From: Chitinophaga polysaccharea
GTDB taxonomy: Bacteria; Bacteroidota; Bacteroidia; Chitinophagales; Chitinophagaceae
Direction: 5' to 3'
Assembly: GCF_007829335.1 (NCBI RefSeq)
Contig: NZ_VIWO01000001.1
Location: 1 to 64,000, forward strand
Length of the DNA stretch: 64,000 nt
Of this stretch, positions 19,001 to 26,476 are shown one piece after another. The position numbers were made by a program, and so were the translations under genes. Every line of letters starts with the position of its first letter. Within the stretch, counting starts at the first letter, position 1. Below the pieces are notes generated by a model, which worked only from the letters and a program-made list of their open reading frames with translations, had not been told where the DNA came from and did not search any database.

Positions 19001-19679
19001 GCGTATAGTAACCACCGTGAATGCCGTAGCTGCGGAAAGGATGGTGCGTAGCAAAGATGATCAGCTTATTGCGGTTCAATGCTACTATCTCCGACAATTT
19101 GGTGAGGATTTCATCATTGTCTTTACAATCGCAGGACGATTCCGCACCGGGCTTTTCATAAGGAAATACCCACCATTCACTATCCATAATAATAAGGGTA
19201 ATGCTATCTGCTATTTTCACTTCTATCGGACCGGGGCAGCCATCTTTTGGCTCGAATTGCACATTATCCAGATGCTGGGAATCGACGTACCGTTGCTGGT
19301 TGCGGATAATATCCCAGCCATCTGGTTTGCTCTTATACCAGTCGTGGTTGCCGGGAATAATATAGCCGCGGGCGTTAGTACCGCGTACCAGGTTGATCTG
19401 GTAGTCCAGAATTTCTTTCGCAGCCGGATATTTGGCGCTGGCAGAATCGGGCACCCCTCTGGGATATACGTTGTCGCCGAGGAAGAGGATGGTATTGTTG
19501 TTATCCTGGAGATTAAATGTTTTACGCACCGCATCTACTACGGCATTATGCCCGTTGCTGTGCAATTCGCCGGCATCACCGATAAGGATGACACGCTTTA
19601 CCACCGTAGGTGATTGTGCACTCACACTGCCATAAGCAAGAAAGAACAATACAATATAAAAAAGGATGGATCTGATCAT
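16026..19679 (-). CDS. Calcineurin-like phosphoesterase fused to an outer-membrane beta-barrel
   Basis: The 1217-aa protein has a signal peptide (ending near VSAQS) and a metallophosphoesterase domain at about residues 28-340 with all motifs: LIGDAGE, FLGDNVYP, IPGNHDWY, FATHHPF and VSGHDHTLQ. A middle region (about 430-720) contains DTYIMDFDRHDDQW and PVPRDRDQAFF, which recall the catalytic/metal motifs of CotH- or HipA-type kinases. The last 350 residues are alternating strands ending in Phe (VTFGFKF), like BamA/TamA-type surface-antigen barrels. So an enzyme is probably anchored by its own barrel in the outer membrane; the side it faces is unknown. It overlaps the lipoprotein gene by 4 nt. 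Confidence 0.85.
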   Translation of the reverse strand: MIRSILFYIVLFFLAYGSVSAQSPTVVKRVILIGDAGELHSNGHNAVVDAVRKTFNLQDNNNTILFLGDNVYPRGVPDSASAKYPAAKEILDYQINLVRGTNARGYIIPGNHDWYKSKPDGWDIIRNQQRYVDSQHLDNVQFEPKDGCPGPIEVKIADSITLIIMDSEWWVFPYEKPGAESSCDCKDNDEILTKLSEIVALNRNKLIIFATHHPFRSYGIHGGYYTLKQHIFPLTDLKPSLYIPLPVIGSIYPFARGVLGSLEDIPNPRYQQMIKGVEEALKPHGPVVFVSGHDHTLQLIRDQQNAYVVSGSGAKHNRVKKGAKSQFASTANGFSTVELLSDGTVRTQYYFADNGATPVFSENLFRIQDISSQALTYKTPAELPPYIRMAADTQYNRFGGFHKFILGENYRKVWATPLNFPVLNLATAKGGLKVLQRGGGKQTHSLRLEDSTGTEYAMRSLKKFPLAAIPELLRETVARDVVQDQISAANPFAPLAVSVLAEAAGVPHTNPTFVYLPADTALGVFANTFGNEVYLFEEREPMTGKNDKTYNTPKVLAKILGDNDAHVDQKAVLRARILDTYIMDFDRHDDQWRWYKESHKGEDYYYPVPRDRDQAFFINGGVLPRLASRPWILPGIQGFRDNIPDVNGFQFSARYFDRSFMNELDEKDWKKQTGKFLKKMTDSVIQAAVNAFPDTVKTQVGPMMIHRLSVRRDILEKNMMKYYRFLAKGVDVPATEKDELIVVDKQENGAVALDIFKISKKGNIKQNIYSRTFDPAVTKEVNVYGMGGNDRFVIKGDHGTPIRIRLVGGRDTDSYIDSTTVKAGKRIRIYDQRTGNDTFALSRNEQRRLSNDPANIKYNRNAFQYEKTVPMLAGAYNRDDGLLLGLGLSDTRHAFRREPFSSKHLFTATHALATRAWNFRYEGEFTDVIGKSDLLLFARAKAPNNTINFFGFGNETVFDKSNGKTISYYRARFNIYNAEALLRTSFGNHFNIAYGPAFTNYAFDKDENGNRFITDFKTNGLDSAGIYANKAYAGGKVVATLDTRNNKIIPTRGVLWTTTYSGNFGLNGNSYNTTQLQSDLSLYMSFRIPANFVIVSRFGGGKLWGNYEYFQALTVGGVQNLRGYRNFRFAGDASVYNNTEIRVKLFDLKTYILPAGVGLIAFNDVGRVWWEGETSHVWHDGYGGGIYVAPINTLIITAVIGHSKEETVPYVTFGFKF

Positions 19680-20527
19680 TTGGACTTGTAGGTGAATTTA
19701 AGAATACTGGCGGCGCCATCGTAACCGCCTTCGTTAGAAATATACATATCGCCGTTAGGCGCAAAATCAATACCCTCCGGTTGCAGGAACAGGCGGTGTT
19801 TCAGGTTGTATGCTTCCTGTACATGGCCTTGCAGGTCGGCAATGACCAGCAGTCCATTTACCGAGGCTACCATATATAATCTTTTTTCTATCGGGTGAAT
19901 AGCGGCGGCCGATGGTTTAAAGAAGCGCATATCTGCCCCCACAAGGCGGGCAATTTCCCGGGCCTCGAAATGATAAATGGCGGTGGTATCAAATGTCTTG
20001 GAAGCCAGGTCGAAACGGTAAGCGCTGGTAATTCCCAGCTTTTTATCGTCTTCACAATTCTTACATACCATCACAATGCTGTTCCTGGCACTGTCGTAGT
20101 AGGTGGTTTCGAACTCCCGTTTACCCTGCTTTTCCAGTTTATAGTGATCGCTGTAAACGCTATCGGTGAACAAACCATGTACATGATACAGGGAGCCGCT
20201 GCTCTTTAATACAAACCATCCGCTGTCGGTACGACAAATATCTTCATAGTCGCCGTTTTTGGCGAACTTATAATACGGATAAGGCTTGGTAGCTGCCACA
20301 TCTACCTGGTAAATCCTGCCCTCCTCATCGTTAATCGCCACGATCTTATGTTCATCCGGGAATAGTACAATCCCGGAAATTTCCTGCATGGATTCCCGCA
20401 GCCGGTAACGCACCGGCTCTTTTAAATCATATCCTGGTGGAGTGGAATACACTTTTTGTTCTCTGTCACTAAAAGTATTGCATGACAGTAAGAAGAGGAG
20501 AAAGATTAACCCGATCCGGACATCCAT
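19676..20527 (-). CDS. SdiA-regulated-type beta-propeller lipoprotein
   Basis: The 283-aa protein has a lipobox (FLLFLLSC, Cys near residue 16). Its body resembles the SdiA-regulated family: repeated blade-like segments with EISGIVLFPDEHKIVAINDE, KNGDYEDICRTD and QPEGIDFAPNGDMYISNEGG. The fold is probably a six-bladed propeller in the periplasm. It shares an ATGA stop/start overlap with the downstream phosphoesterase-barrel gene, so translation is likely coupled and the two may act on the same substrate or form a complex. Confidence 0.85.
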   Translation of the reverse strand: MDVRIGLIFLLFLLSCNTFSDREQKVYSTPPGYDLKEPVRYRLRESMQEISGIVLFPDEHKIVAINDEEGRIYQVDVAATKPYPYYKFAKNGDYEDICRTDSGWFVLKSSGSLYHVHGLFTDSVYSDHYKLEKQGKREFETTYYDSARNSIVMVCKNCEDDKKLGITSAYRFDLASKTFDTTAIYHFEAREIARLVGADMRFFKPSAAAIHPIEKRLYMVASVNGLLVIADLQGHVQEAYNLKHRLFLQPEGIDFAPNGDMYISNEGGYDGAASILKFTYKSK

Positions 20528-20675
20528 AGTGTAACTTTATGGCATAAATTTAACTCAAAAATGCAGTAACTTAGGTTGAATTTGTGAATTGTAATACCGG
20601 AAACAGCGAATATGTCGTTATAGTCCATGAAAAAACGGCATTCACCGTTTCTTATCTTAATTTTTTCTCTTCCTT

Positions 20676-21905
20676 ATGAACAATATTATCATAGATGCAG
20701 CCCGGGATTATGTGCTGAACCAATACCAGCAACATCCGCATCCCAACCTGGTATATCATAACCTGGTTCATACCCAACAGGTAGTACAGGCTGCTGCACA
20801 AATAGCCGCCCATTACCGTTTGCAAGACGATGAACTACTGGCGGTATATGTAGCTGCCTGGTTTCATGATGCCGGCTATTTAATAGGAGAAGGCAAAGTA
20901 CACGAGGAAAACGGCGCGCAGGAAGCGCTCCGGTTTTTACAGCAACAACAGGTCCCTGAAAAAGTTCAGTCGATGGTGCAAGGAGCGATCCTCGCCACCA
21001 AAATGCCCCAGTCGCCCCATACCCTGGTAGAACAGATTGTTTGCGATGCCGACCTGTCTCACCTGGGCTCCAAAGAATTTGCTGACCGCAACAAGCTCCT
21101 GCGCCAGGAATTACAGCTTACTTACCAGCGGGATATCCCAGCCATCAACTGGCTCACGAACAATATTACCTTTCTGACCGAGCATCACTACTGGACCGAT
21201 TATGCCCAGATGTTGTTCAAGCAACAGAAAGACGAAAACCTGGCTAAACTGAAAAAGAAGCTGGAGAAAAAAACAGCAGAAGCCGCAGAGGAAGCCACCA
21301 ATGCACCTGCTGATGCCGGTACTGCCCCGCTTAAAGCGCAGGAAAAAATTAAAAAAGATAAGACCAAGAAGCCGGAAAGAGGAGTGGAAACGATGTTCAG
21401 AACCACTTCTACCAATCATATCCGCCTCAGCTCTATGGCCGACAGCAAAGCGCATATCATGATTTCTGTCAACTCGATCATTATCTCCGTGATATTGAGC
21501 GTACTGGTAAGGCGCTTGGAGGATTATCCCAATATGATCATTCCTTCCATTATCTTCCTCACCACGGCAGTGCTAACCGTTATCTTCTCTGTATTGGCTA
21601 CCCGCCCTAATGTAACCAGTGGCGTATTTACCAAAACAGATATTGAAAAGAAAGATGCCAACCTGCTGTTCTTTGGCAACTTCTATAAAATGCACCTGGA
21701 AGAATACCAATGGGGCATGAAGCAAATGATGAACGATTCCGACTTCCTGTATAGCAGCATGACCCGCGACATTTACTACCTGGGCGTAGTATTGGGCCAT
21801 AAATATAAACTGTTGCGCATTTCCTATAATATCTTCATGTTCGGATTAATTATTTCCGTCCTTGCATTTTTGATAGCAGCTATTTTCTTCCCGGTAAAAG
21901 CATAA
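20676..21905 (+). CDS. HD-domain protein fused to a Pycsar-effector-type membrane domain (PycTM)
   Basis: The 409-aa protein has an N-terminal HD phosphohydrolase domain (residues 1-180): YHNLVHTQ (His28/His32), FHDAGY (His64-Asp65), HEENGA and CDADLSHLG (Asp124/126). A charged Lys/Glu/Ala-rich linker (185-235) leads to a membrane module with the start HIRLSSMADSKAHIMISVNS, two helices at about 258-305 and a third near 385-405. This module matches the PycTM effector family of Pycsar anti-phage systems. No cyclase is present, and the stop is 6 nt before ppk1. I infer a nucleotide-signalling or polyphosphate-linked role rather than a full defence system. Confidence 0.85.
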   Translation: MNNIIIDAARDYVLNQYQQHPHPNLVYHNLVHTQQVVQAAAQIAAHYRLQDDELLAVYVAAWFHDAGYLIGEGKVHEENGAQEALRFLQQQQVPEKVQSMVQGAILATKMPQSPHTLVEQIVCDADLSHLGSKEFADRNKLLRQELQLTYQRDIPAINWLTNNITFLTEHHYWTDYAQMLFKQQKDENLAKLKKKLEKKTAEAAEEATNAPADAGTAPLKAQEKIKKDKTKKPERGVETMFRTTSTNHIRLSSMADSKAHIMISVNSIIISVILSVLVRRLEDYPNMIIPSIIFLTTAVLTVIFSVLATRPNVTSGVFTKTDIEKKDANLLFFGNFYKMHLEEYQWGMKQMMNDSDFLYSSMTRDIYYLGVVLGHKYKLLRISYNIFMFGLIISVLAFLIAAIFFPVKA

Positions 21906-21911
21906 TGATTC

Positions 21912-23903
21912 ATGGGTATTCCTTTATATAACCGCGATCTGAGCTGGTTATCGTTTAACTACCGGGTGCTGCAAATGGCGGCGGACCAACAGGTACCGCT
22001 ATACGAACGCATTAAATTCCTGTCAATTTTTTCTTCTAACCTCGATGAATTTTTTCGGGTAAGAATGCCGGCTGTATTGACTATTAACAAAGTGTTAGCG
22101 CAGGACCCTGCTGCCGGCGAAAATGAGTCTATCAGCAGTAGTACGTTGCAGGAAGTACTACAGGAAATAAACCGGCAGCAACAGGAGTACGGTCAGATCT
22201 TTACTGGCAGCGTATTACCCGACCTGCTGGCACGTGGGGTACAGTTGTATTACAATCAACCCTTAAACGCCTCTCACCAGGCATTTACAAAAAATTATTT
22301 TCTCACCACGATACTGGCTTATTTACAACCGGTGTGGTTGAACGGGAAACCGAAGAAACCATTCCTGGAAAATAATGCGCTTTATTTTGCGGTAACACTG
22401 CTCCCGGAAAACCGCCCGGAGTCGCAGGAATATGCCATCGTAAATATACCGGCATCCTTATCCCGCTTCCTGCAGCTGCCATCTATTGATGGCATACATT
22501 ATATCACCTTCCTGGATGATATCATACGTACCCATCTCGCATATATCTTTCCGGGATATACGGTGGAAAACTGCCATAGTATTAAACTCACCCGTAATGC
22601 AGAAATGGATATGGATGAAGTAAAGGGCGATATACTGGAAGAAGTAGAAACGTTTATCCGTAAACGTGAGTTAGGTGTGCCTACCCGCTTCCTGTATGAT
22701 GCCACCATTCCTTTACCACTATTACATTTCCTGGCCGGGCAATTTGATATCCGGAACGATGAACTGGTACCCGGGGGGCGTTATCATAATTTGAAAGACC
22801 TGGCAGATCTTCCCGCTCCCGCGGGATTAACGCAGATCAGTTATCCCAGGGTGACTCCTGCGGAGAACAAAACAGCAGCGGCTACCGACCGGTTACTGGA
22901 CCTTGTACTGCAACAGGACCTGCTGGTACATCTCCCCTATCAGCGTTACGACTATGTGCTGCGTTTCTTCAGTGAAGCTGCGCTGGATCCTGATGTAGCC
23001 GAAATATATGTCACCCTGTATCGCATTGCCTCCGGGTCGCAGATCGCTCAGGCGTTGATCAGCGCTGCTAAAAATGGTAAAAAGGTAACGGTATTCGTGG
23101 AGCTGAAAGCCCGGTTCGACGAGGCCAACAATATCCGTTGGGCCAAGAAGATGAAAGATGCCGGCGTGAAACTGATCTATAGTATCCCGGGCATGAAGGT
23201 GCATGCTAAAACCGCCCTGGTAAAGCGCAATAGGGGCTATCAATGGGATTATTGCGGACTGATAGCTACCGGCAATTTCAACGAAAGCACCGCCCGCTTT
23301 TATACCGATCATGTTTTGTTTACCTCCCACACAGGTATTACCAGGGAGATGGAGCTGCTGTTCCTCTACCTGCAAAGCAGGGAACAACCACTGGCCTACG
23401 ATTTTTTACGGTTCGAACATCTGTTGGTGGCGCAGTTTAATATGACCAAACGTTTCACCAGCCTGATAGACCGGGAAATCCTATACGCCAGGGAAGGCAA
23501 GCCTGCCCATATCATCATCAAGATAAATAACCTACAGGAAAGGGGGATGATTAGCAAGCTGTATGAAGCCAGTGAGGCCGGGGTACAGGTAACCCTGGTG
23601 GTAAGAAGCATTAACTGCCTGGTTACCGATATACCGGAGAGCCGGAATATCCGCATTATCCGGATTGTAGACCGCTACCTGGAACACGCCCGGATATTTA
23701 TCTTCCACAATAACAACCAGGAAGAAGTGTATATGGGCTCTGCCGACTGGATGAACCGCAACCTTCATCGCCGCATTGAAGTATGTGTACCTGTGTACGA
23801 TACAGCCCTGCAACAACAGCTGAAAGACATTGTACAATTACAGCTGAAAGACCCTCGCCATGCGCAGGAAGCAATCAGCGCGTATGTGCAAAATATAATG
23901 TAA
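21912..23903 (+). CDS. ppk1: Polyphosphate kinase 1
   Basis: The 663-aa enzyme reversibly makes polyphosphate from ATP. The N-terminal domain motif SNLDEFFRVRMPA is present. The phospho-accepting histidine is His431 in GMKVHAKTALVKR, and the second catalytic histidine is His592 in LEHARIFIF, matching His435/His592 of E. coli PPK1. GLIATGNFNESTARFYTD is the phospholipase-D-like signature. Length is slightly short of the usual 690 aa. It starts 6 nt after the HD-PycTM gene and 28 nt before the thioredoxin gene, so they are co-transcribed. Confidence 0.95.
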   Translation: MGIPLYNRDLSWLSFNYRVLQMAADQQVPLYERIKFLSIFSSNLDEFFRVRMPAVLTINKVLAQDPAAGENESISSSTLQEVLQEINRQQQEYGQIFTGSVLPDLLARGVQLYYNQPLNASHQAFTKNYFLTTILAYLQPVWLNGKPKKPFLENNALYFAVTLLPENRPESQEYAIVNIPASLSRFLQLPSIDGIHYITFLDDIIRTHLAYIFPGYTVENCHSIKLTRNAEMDMDEVKGDILEEVETFIRKRELGVPTRFLYDATIPLPLLHFLAGQFDIRNDELVPGGRYHNLKDLADLPAPAGLTQISYPRVTPAENKTAAATDRLLDLVLQQDLLVHLPYQRYDYVLRFFSEAALDPDVAEIYVTLYRIASGSQIAQALISAAKNGKKVTVFVELKARFDEANNIRWAKKMKDAGVKLIYSIPGMKVHAKTALVKRNRGYQWDYCGLIATGNFNESTARFYTDHVLFTSHTGITREMELLFLYLQSREQPLAYDFLRFEHLLVAQFNMTKRFTSLIDREILYAREGKPAHIIIKINNLQERGMISKLYEASEAGVQVTLVVRSINCLVTDIPESRNIRIIRIVDRYLEHARIFIFHNNNQEEVYMGSADWMNRNLHRRIEVCVPVYDTALQQQLKDIVQLQLKDPRHAQEAISAYVQNIM

Positions 23904-23931
23904 ATTAGATACCCTGAATGATTAGTTTTTT

Positions 23932-24435
23932 ATGAAGAAGTACGTTTGGACACTACTACTGAGTATTGCCTTTGCTATTCCAGCTACTCAGGCACAAACC
24001 CATGACCTGGAACACATCTATAATCCTGCTGCCGATGCCAAAACAGATATTGCTGCTGCGGTTAAAAAAGCGGCGGCAGAAAATAAGCACGTACTGTTAC
24101 AGGTGGGCGGCAACTGGTGTATCTGGTGCAAAAGGCTGTATAAGTTTATTGAGGACGATGCCGAGCTGAAAGCTGCCATGAACAATAACTATGAGGTATA
24201 TCACCTCAACTACAGCAAGGAGAACAAAAATCTGCCGATACTGAAAGAACTGGGATTTCCACAGCGTTTTGGGTTCCCGGTGCTGGTAGTGCTGGATGCC
24301 AAAGGAAACCGGCTGCACACGCAAAACACCGGCCTGTTGGAATCTGCTGATACTTATGACAAAAAGAAAGTATCGGAATTTCTGAAGCAGTGGTCGCCCG
24401 GCGCCTTGCTCCCCTCCCATTATGTTAACGAATAA
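23932..24435 (+). CDS. Periplasmic thioredoxin-family protein
   Basis: The 167-aa protein has a signal peptide (MKKYVWTLLLSIAFAIPATQAQ). The active site is NWCIWCKRL (Cys63, Cys66), and the cis-proline is in RFGFPVLVV. The CIWC motif differs from thioredoxin CGPC and suits a thiol-disulfide or disulfide-reductase role in the periplasm. It lies in the ppk1 operon; its 3' end is 7 nt from the ATG of the next gene. Confidence 0.9.
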   Translation: MKKYVWTLLLSIAFAIPATQAQTHDLEHIYNPAADAKTDIAAAVKKAAAENKHVLLQVGGNWCIWCKRLYKFIEDDAELKAAMNNNYEVYHLNYSKENKNLPILKELGFPQRFGFPVLVVLDAKGNRLHTQNTGLLESADTYDKKKVSEFLKQWSPGALLPSHYVNE

Positions 24436-24442
24436 TATCGCC

Positions 24443-24952
24443 ATGAATACTGGCATAACCACTTTTAACACGGATGCTGTGCAATCTTTTCAAAAGTTTG
24501 CGCGGCATCCGTTTAAGTTTTCGGCCTACCTGTTTTGGAAGCTGCCCGCTGCTTGGTTGTCGGGCGTTAGACTACAATCACTGGAAACCGAAACCTGCGT
24601 TACGTCAGTGCCTTATCGCTGGCTATCACAAAACCCTTTCCGTTCCACTTATTTCGCCTGCCTGGCTATGGCCGCAGAGCTGAGTACTGGTTTACCCGCA
24701 CTGATGTATGCCAGTAGTACTTCCCGGCGTATATCCATGCTGGTTACCGGCATGGAATCAACCTTTGTAAAAAAGGCGACCGGCCTTACTTTGTTTACCT
24801 GTGCTGAACTACCACTGCTGAGAGCTGCCATGGAAAGAGCGCTGAACAATGATACCGCCGAAACAGTTACCCTTCATAGTGAAGGCAGGGATAAAGACGG
24901 CATACTAATTGCCTCTTTCGCCATCACCTGGTCGTTTAAAAGTAAATCGTAA
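24443..24952 (+). CDS. DUF4442 protein (hotdog/thioesterase-like)
   Basis: The ATG at 24443 gives 169 aa and avoids overlap with the thioredoxin gene; an in-frame ATG lies at 24422. The sequence matches DUF4442: KFSAYLFWKLPAAWLSGVRL, NPFRSTYFACLAMAAELSTG and a C-terminal GRDKDGILIASFAITW. These are hotdog-fold proteins related to acyl-CoA thioesterases, substrate unknown. It is the fourth gene of the HD-PycTM/ppk1 operon, 32 nt before the next gene. Confidence 0.8.
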   Translation: MNTGITTFNTDAVQSFQKFARHPFKFSAYLFWKLPAAWLSGVRLQSLETETCVTSVPYRWLSQNPFRSTYFACLAMAAELSTGLPALMYASSTSRRISMLVTGMESTFVKKATGLTLFTCAELPLLRAAMERALNNDTAETVTLHSEGRDKDGILIASFAITWSFKSKS

Positions 24953-24984
24953 AACGGTGAACCCTTTCACCTTAAAACACTGAT

Positions 24985-26388
24985 ATGAAAATTGCATTTC
25001 ATGGCGCAGCACGCACCGTTACCGGATCAAAACATCTGATCACACTCAAGAATGGCAAAAAGATTTTATTGGACTGCGGAATGTTCCAGGGAATGGGGCA
25101 AGAGACCGATGCAATGAACAGGGACTTTGGTTTTGAGCCTCACGACATTACCTACATGGTATTATCACATGCGCATATCGATCACTCGGGGCTGATTCCG
25201 CGACTGGTTAAAATGGGGTATAGCGGCCATATCTATTGTACACCTGCTACCCGCGACATGACAGAAATTTTGTTGATGGACTCTGCTGAAATACAAGAGG
25301 ACGATGTAAAATTCACCAACAAGAAAATGGCCAAAGAAGGGCTTCCCTACGTACAGCCGCTGTACAGTGTGGAAGACGCCAAAATAGCCATTCATTCTTT
25401 ACAGCCCATGGGCTATAATACCTGGACCAATATCGACCCGGATATTCAACTGATGTTTACCGACGCAGGTCACATTGTGGGCGCAGCATCTGTACATCTG
25501 CGTATCACGGAAAATGGTAAAACAGAACAAATTTCCTTTAGCGGAGATATTGGCCGCTACAACGATGCTATTCTGAAATCGCCTGCCACTTTTCCACAGG
25601 CAGATTATATCCTGATAGAATCTACCTATGGCAGCACGCTTCACGCTGATGCAGCCCCTGCAGATGATGAACTGCTTCGTTATATCCGCGAAACCTGCAT
25701 AGAAAAAAGAGGAAAATTGATTATCCCTGCTTTCAGCGTAGGCCGCACCCAGGAACTACTCTATGCGCTTAACAATGCACAGCTCAAAGGCACGCTTCCT
25801 AAAGTAGATATCTTCGTAGACAGCCCGCTGTCTACAGAAGCTACCGCGGTTACCAAAGCCCACCCGGAAGTATTTAACAAGGATGTCGCCAATATCCTTA
25901 AAACAGACGACGATCCATTTGACTTCCCCGGACTGCGTTATATAAAATCTGTTGACGAGTCCAAAGCACTCAACTTCCGTAAGGAACCCTGCGTGATCAT
26001 CTCTGCCTCAGGCATGGCCGAAGCCGGCCGTGTGAAACATCATATTGCCAACAATATCGACGAACCACAAAACACCATCCTGATCGTGGGCTATTGCGAG
26101 CCGCAATCATTGGGTGGACGCCTGATGCGCGGCGCCAAAGAAGTATCTATCTACGGTAGCCGCTATGAAGTAAAGGCGGAAGTAGGCGTTATCCGCTCAA
26201 TGAGTGCACATGGCGACTATGAAGATTTAAGCCAGTGGCTGGCCTGCCAGGATCCCAGGGAAGTGAAAAAACTATTCCTGGTACACGGCGAGTACGATGT
26301 ACAACAAATATTCAGAAACTGGTTACTGAAAAAAGGCTTCCTGGATATTGAAATTCCCGAAAGACATTCCGAAATCGGTTTAGGTTAA
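24985..26388 (+). CDS. Metallo-beta-lactamase/beta-CASP RNA-processing-type hydrolase
   Basis: The 467-aa protein has zinc motif SHAHIDHSGLIPRL (His62, His64, Asp66, His67), then TDAGHIVGAA and FSGDIGR as later metal motifs. A beta-CASP insert follows, and a C-terminal RMMBL part with SMSAHGDYEDL and LVHGEY. Family members are CPSF-73/RNase J-like nucleases. Bacterial proteins of this length (YSH1-like) are assumed to act on RNA, but this is not proven. It ends the operon with a very strong hairpin. Confidence 0.92.
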   Translation: MKIAFHGAARTVTGSKHLITLKNGKKILLDCGMFQGMGQETDAMNRDFGFEPHDITYMVLSHAHIDHSGLIPRLVKMGYSGHIYCTPATRDMTEILLMDSAEIQEDDVKFTNKKMAKEGLPYVQPLYSVEDAKIAIHSLQPMGYNTWTNIDPDIQLMFTDAGHIVGAASVHLRITENGKTEQISFSGDIGRYNDAILKSPATFPQADYILIESTYGSTLHADAAPADDELLRYIRETCIEKRGKLIIPAFSVGRTQELLYALNNAQLKGTLPKVDIFVDSPLSTEATAVTKAHPEVFNKDVANILKTDDDPFDFPGLRYIKSVDESKALNFRKEPCVIISASGMAEAGRVKHHIANNIDEPQNTILIVGYCEPQSLGGRLMRGAKEVSIYGSRYEVKAEVGVIRSMSAHGDYEDLSQWLACQDPREVKKLFLVHGEYDVQQIFRNWLLKKGFLDIEIPERHSEIGLG

Positions 26389-26393
26389 TCAGT

Positions 26394-26466
26394 CCGTAAA
26401 GGCGCAAAGAAAAAAGCAGCAAAGGAATTAAATTTCTTTGCTGCTTTTTTCTTTGCGCCTTTACGG
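26394..26466. terminator. 31-bp perfect inverted repeat, bidirectional terminator
   Basis: Arms 26394-26424 and 26436-26466 are perfect complements over 31 bp around an 11-nt loop. They contain internal A6 and T6 runs. It lies between the convergent beta-CASP and histidine-kinase genes, 6 nt past one stop and 10 nt from the other. Confidence 0.85.
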
Positions 26467-26476
26467 GAATATGAGC

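Noticed and set aside
20676..23903. A complete Pycsar anti-phage system
   Set aside because: The PycTM-type effector is present but no uridylate/cytidylate cyclase (PycC) is encoded nearby; the neighbour is ppk1.
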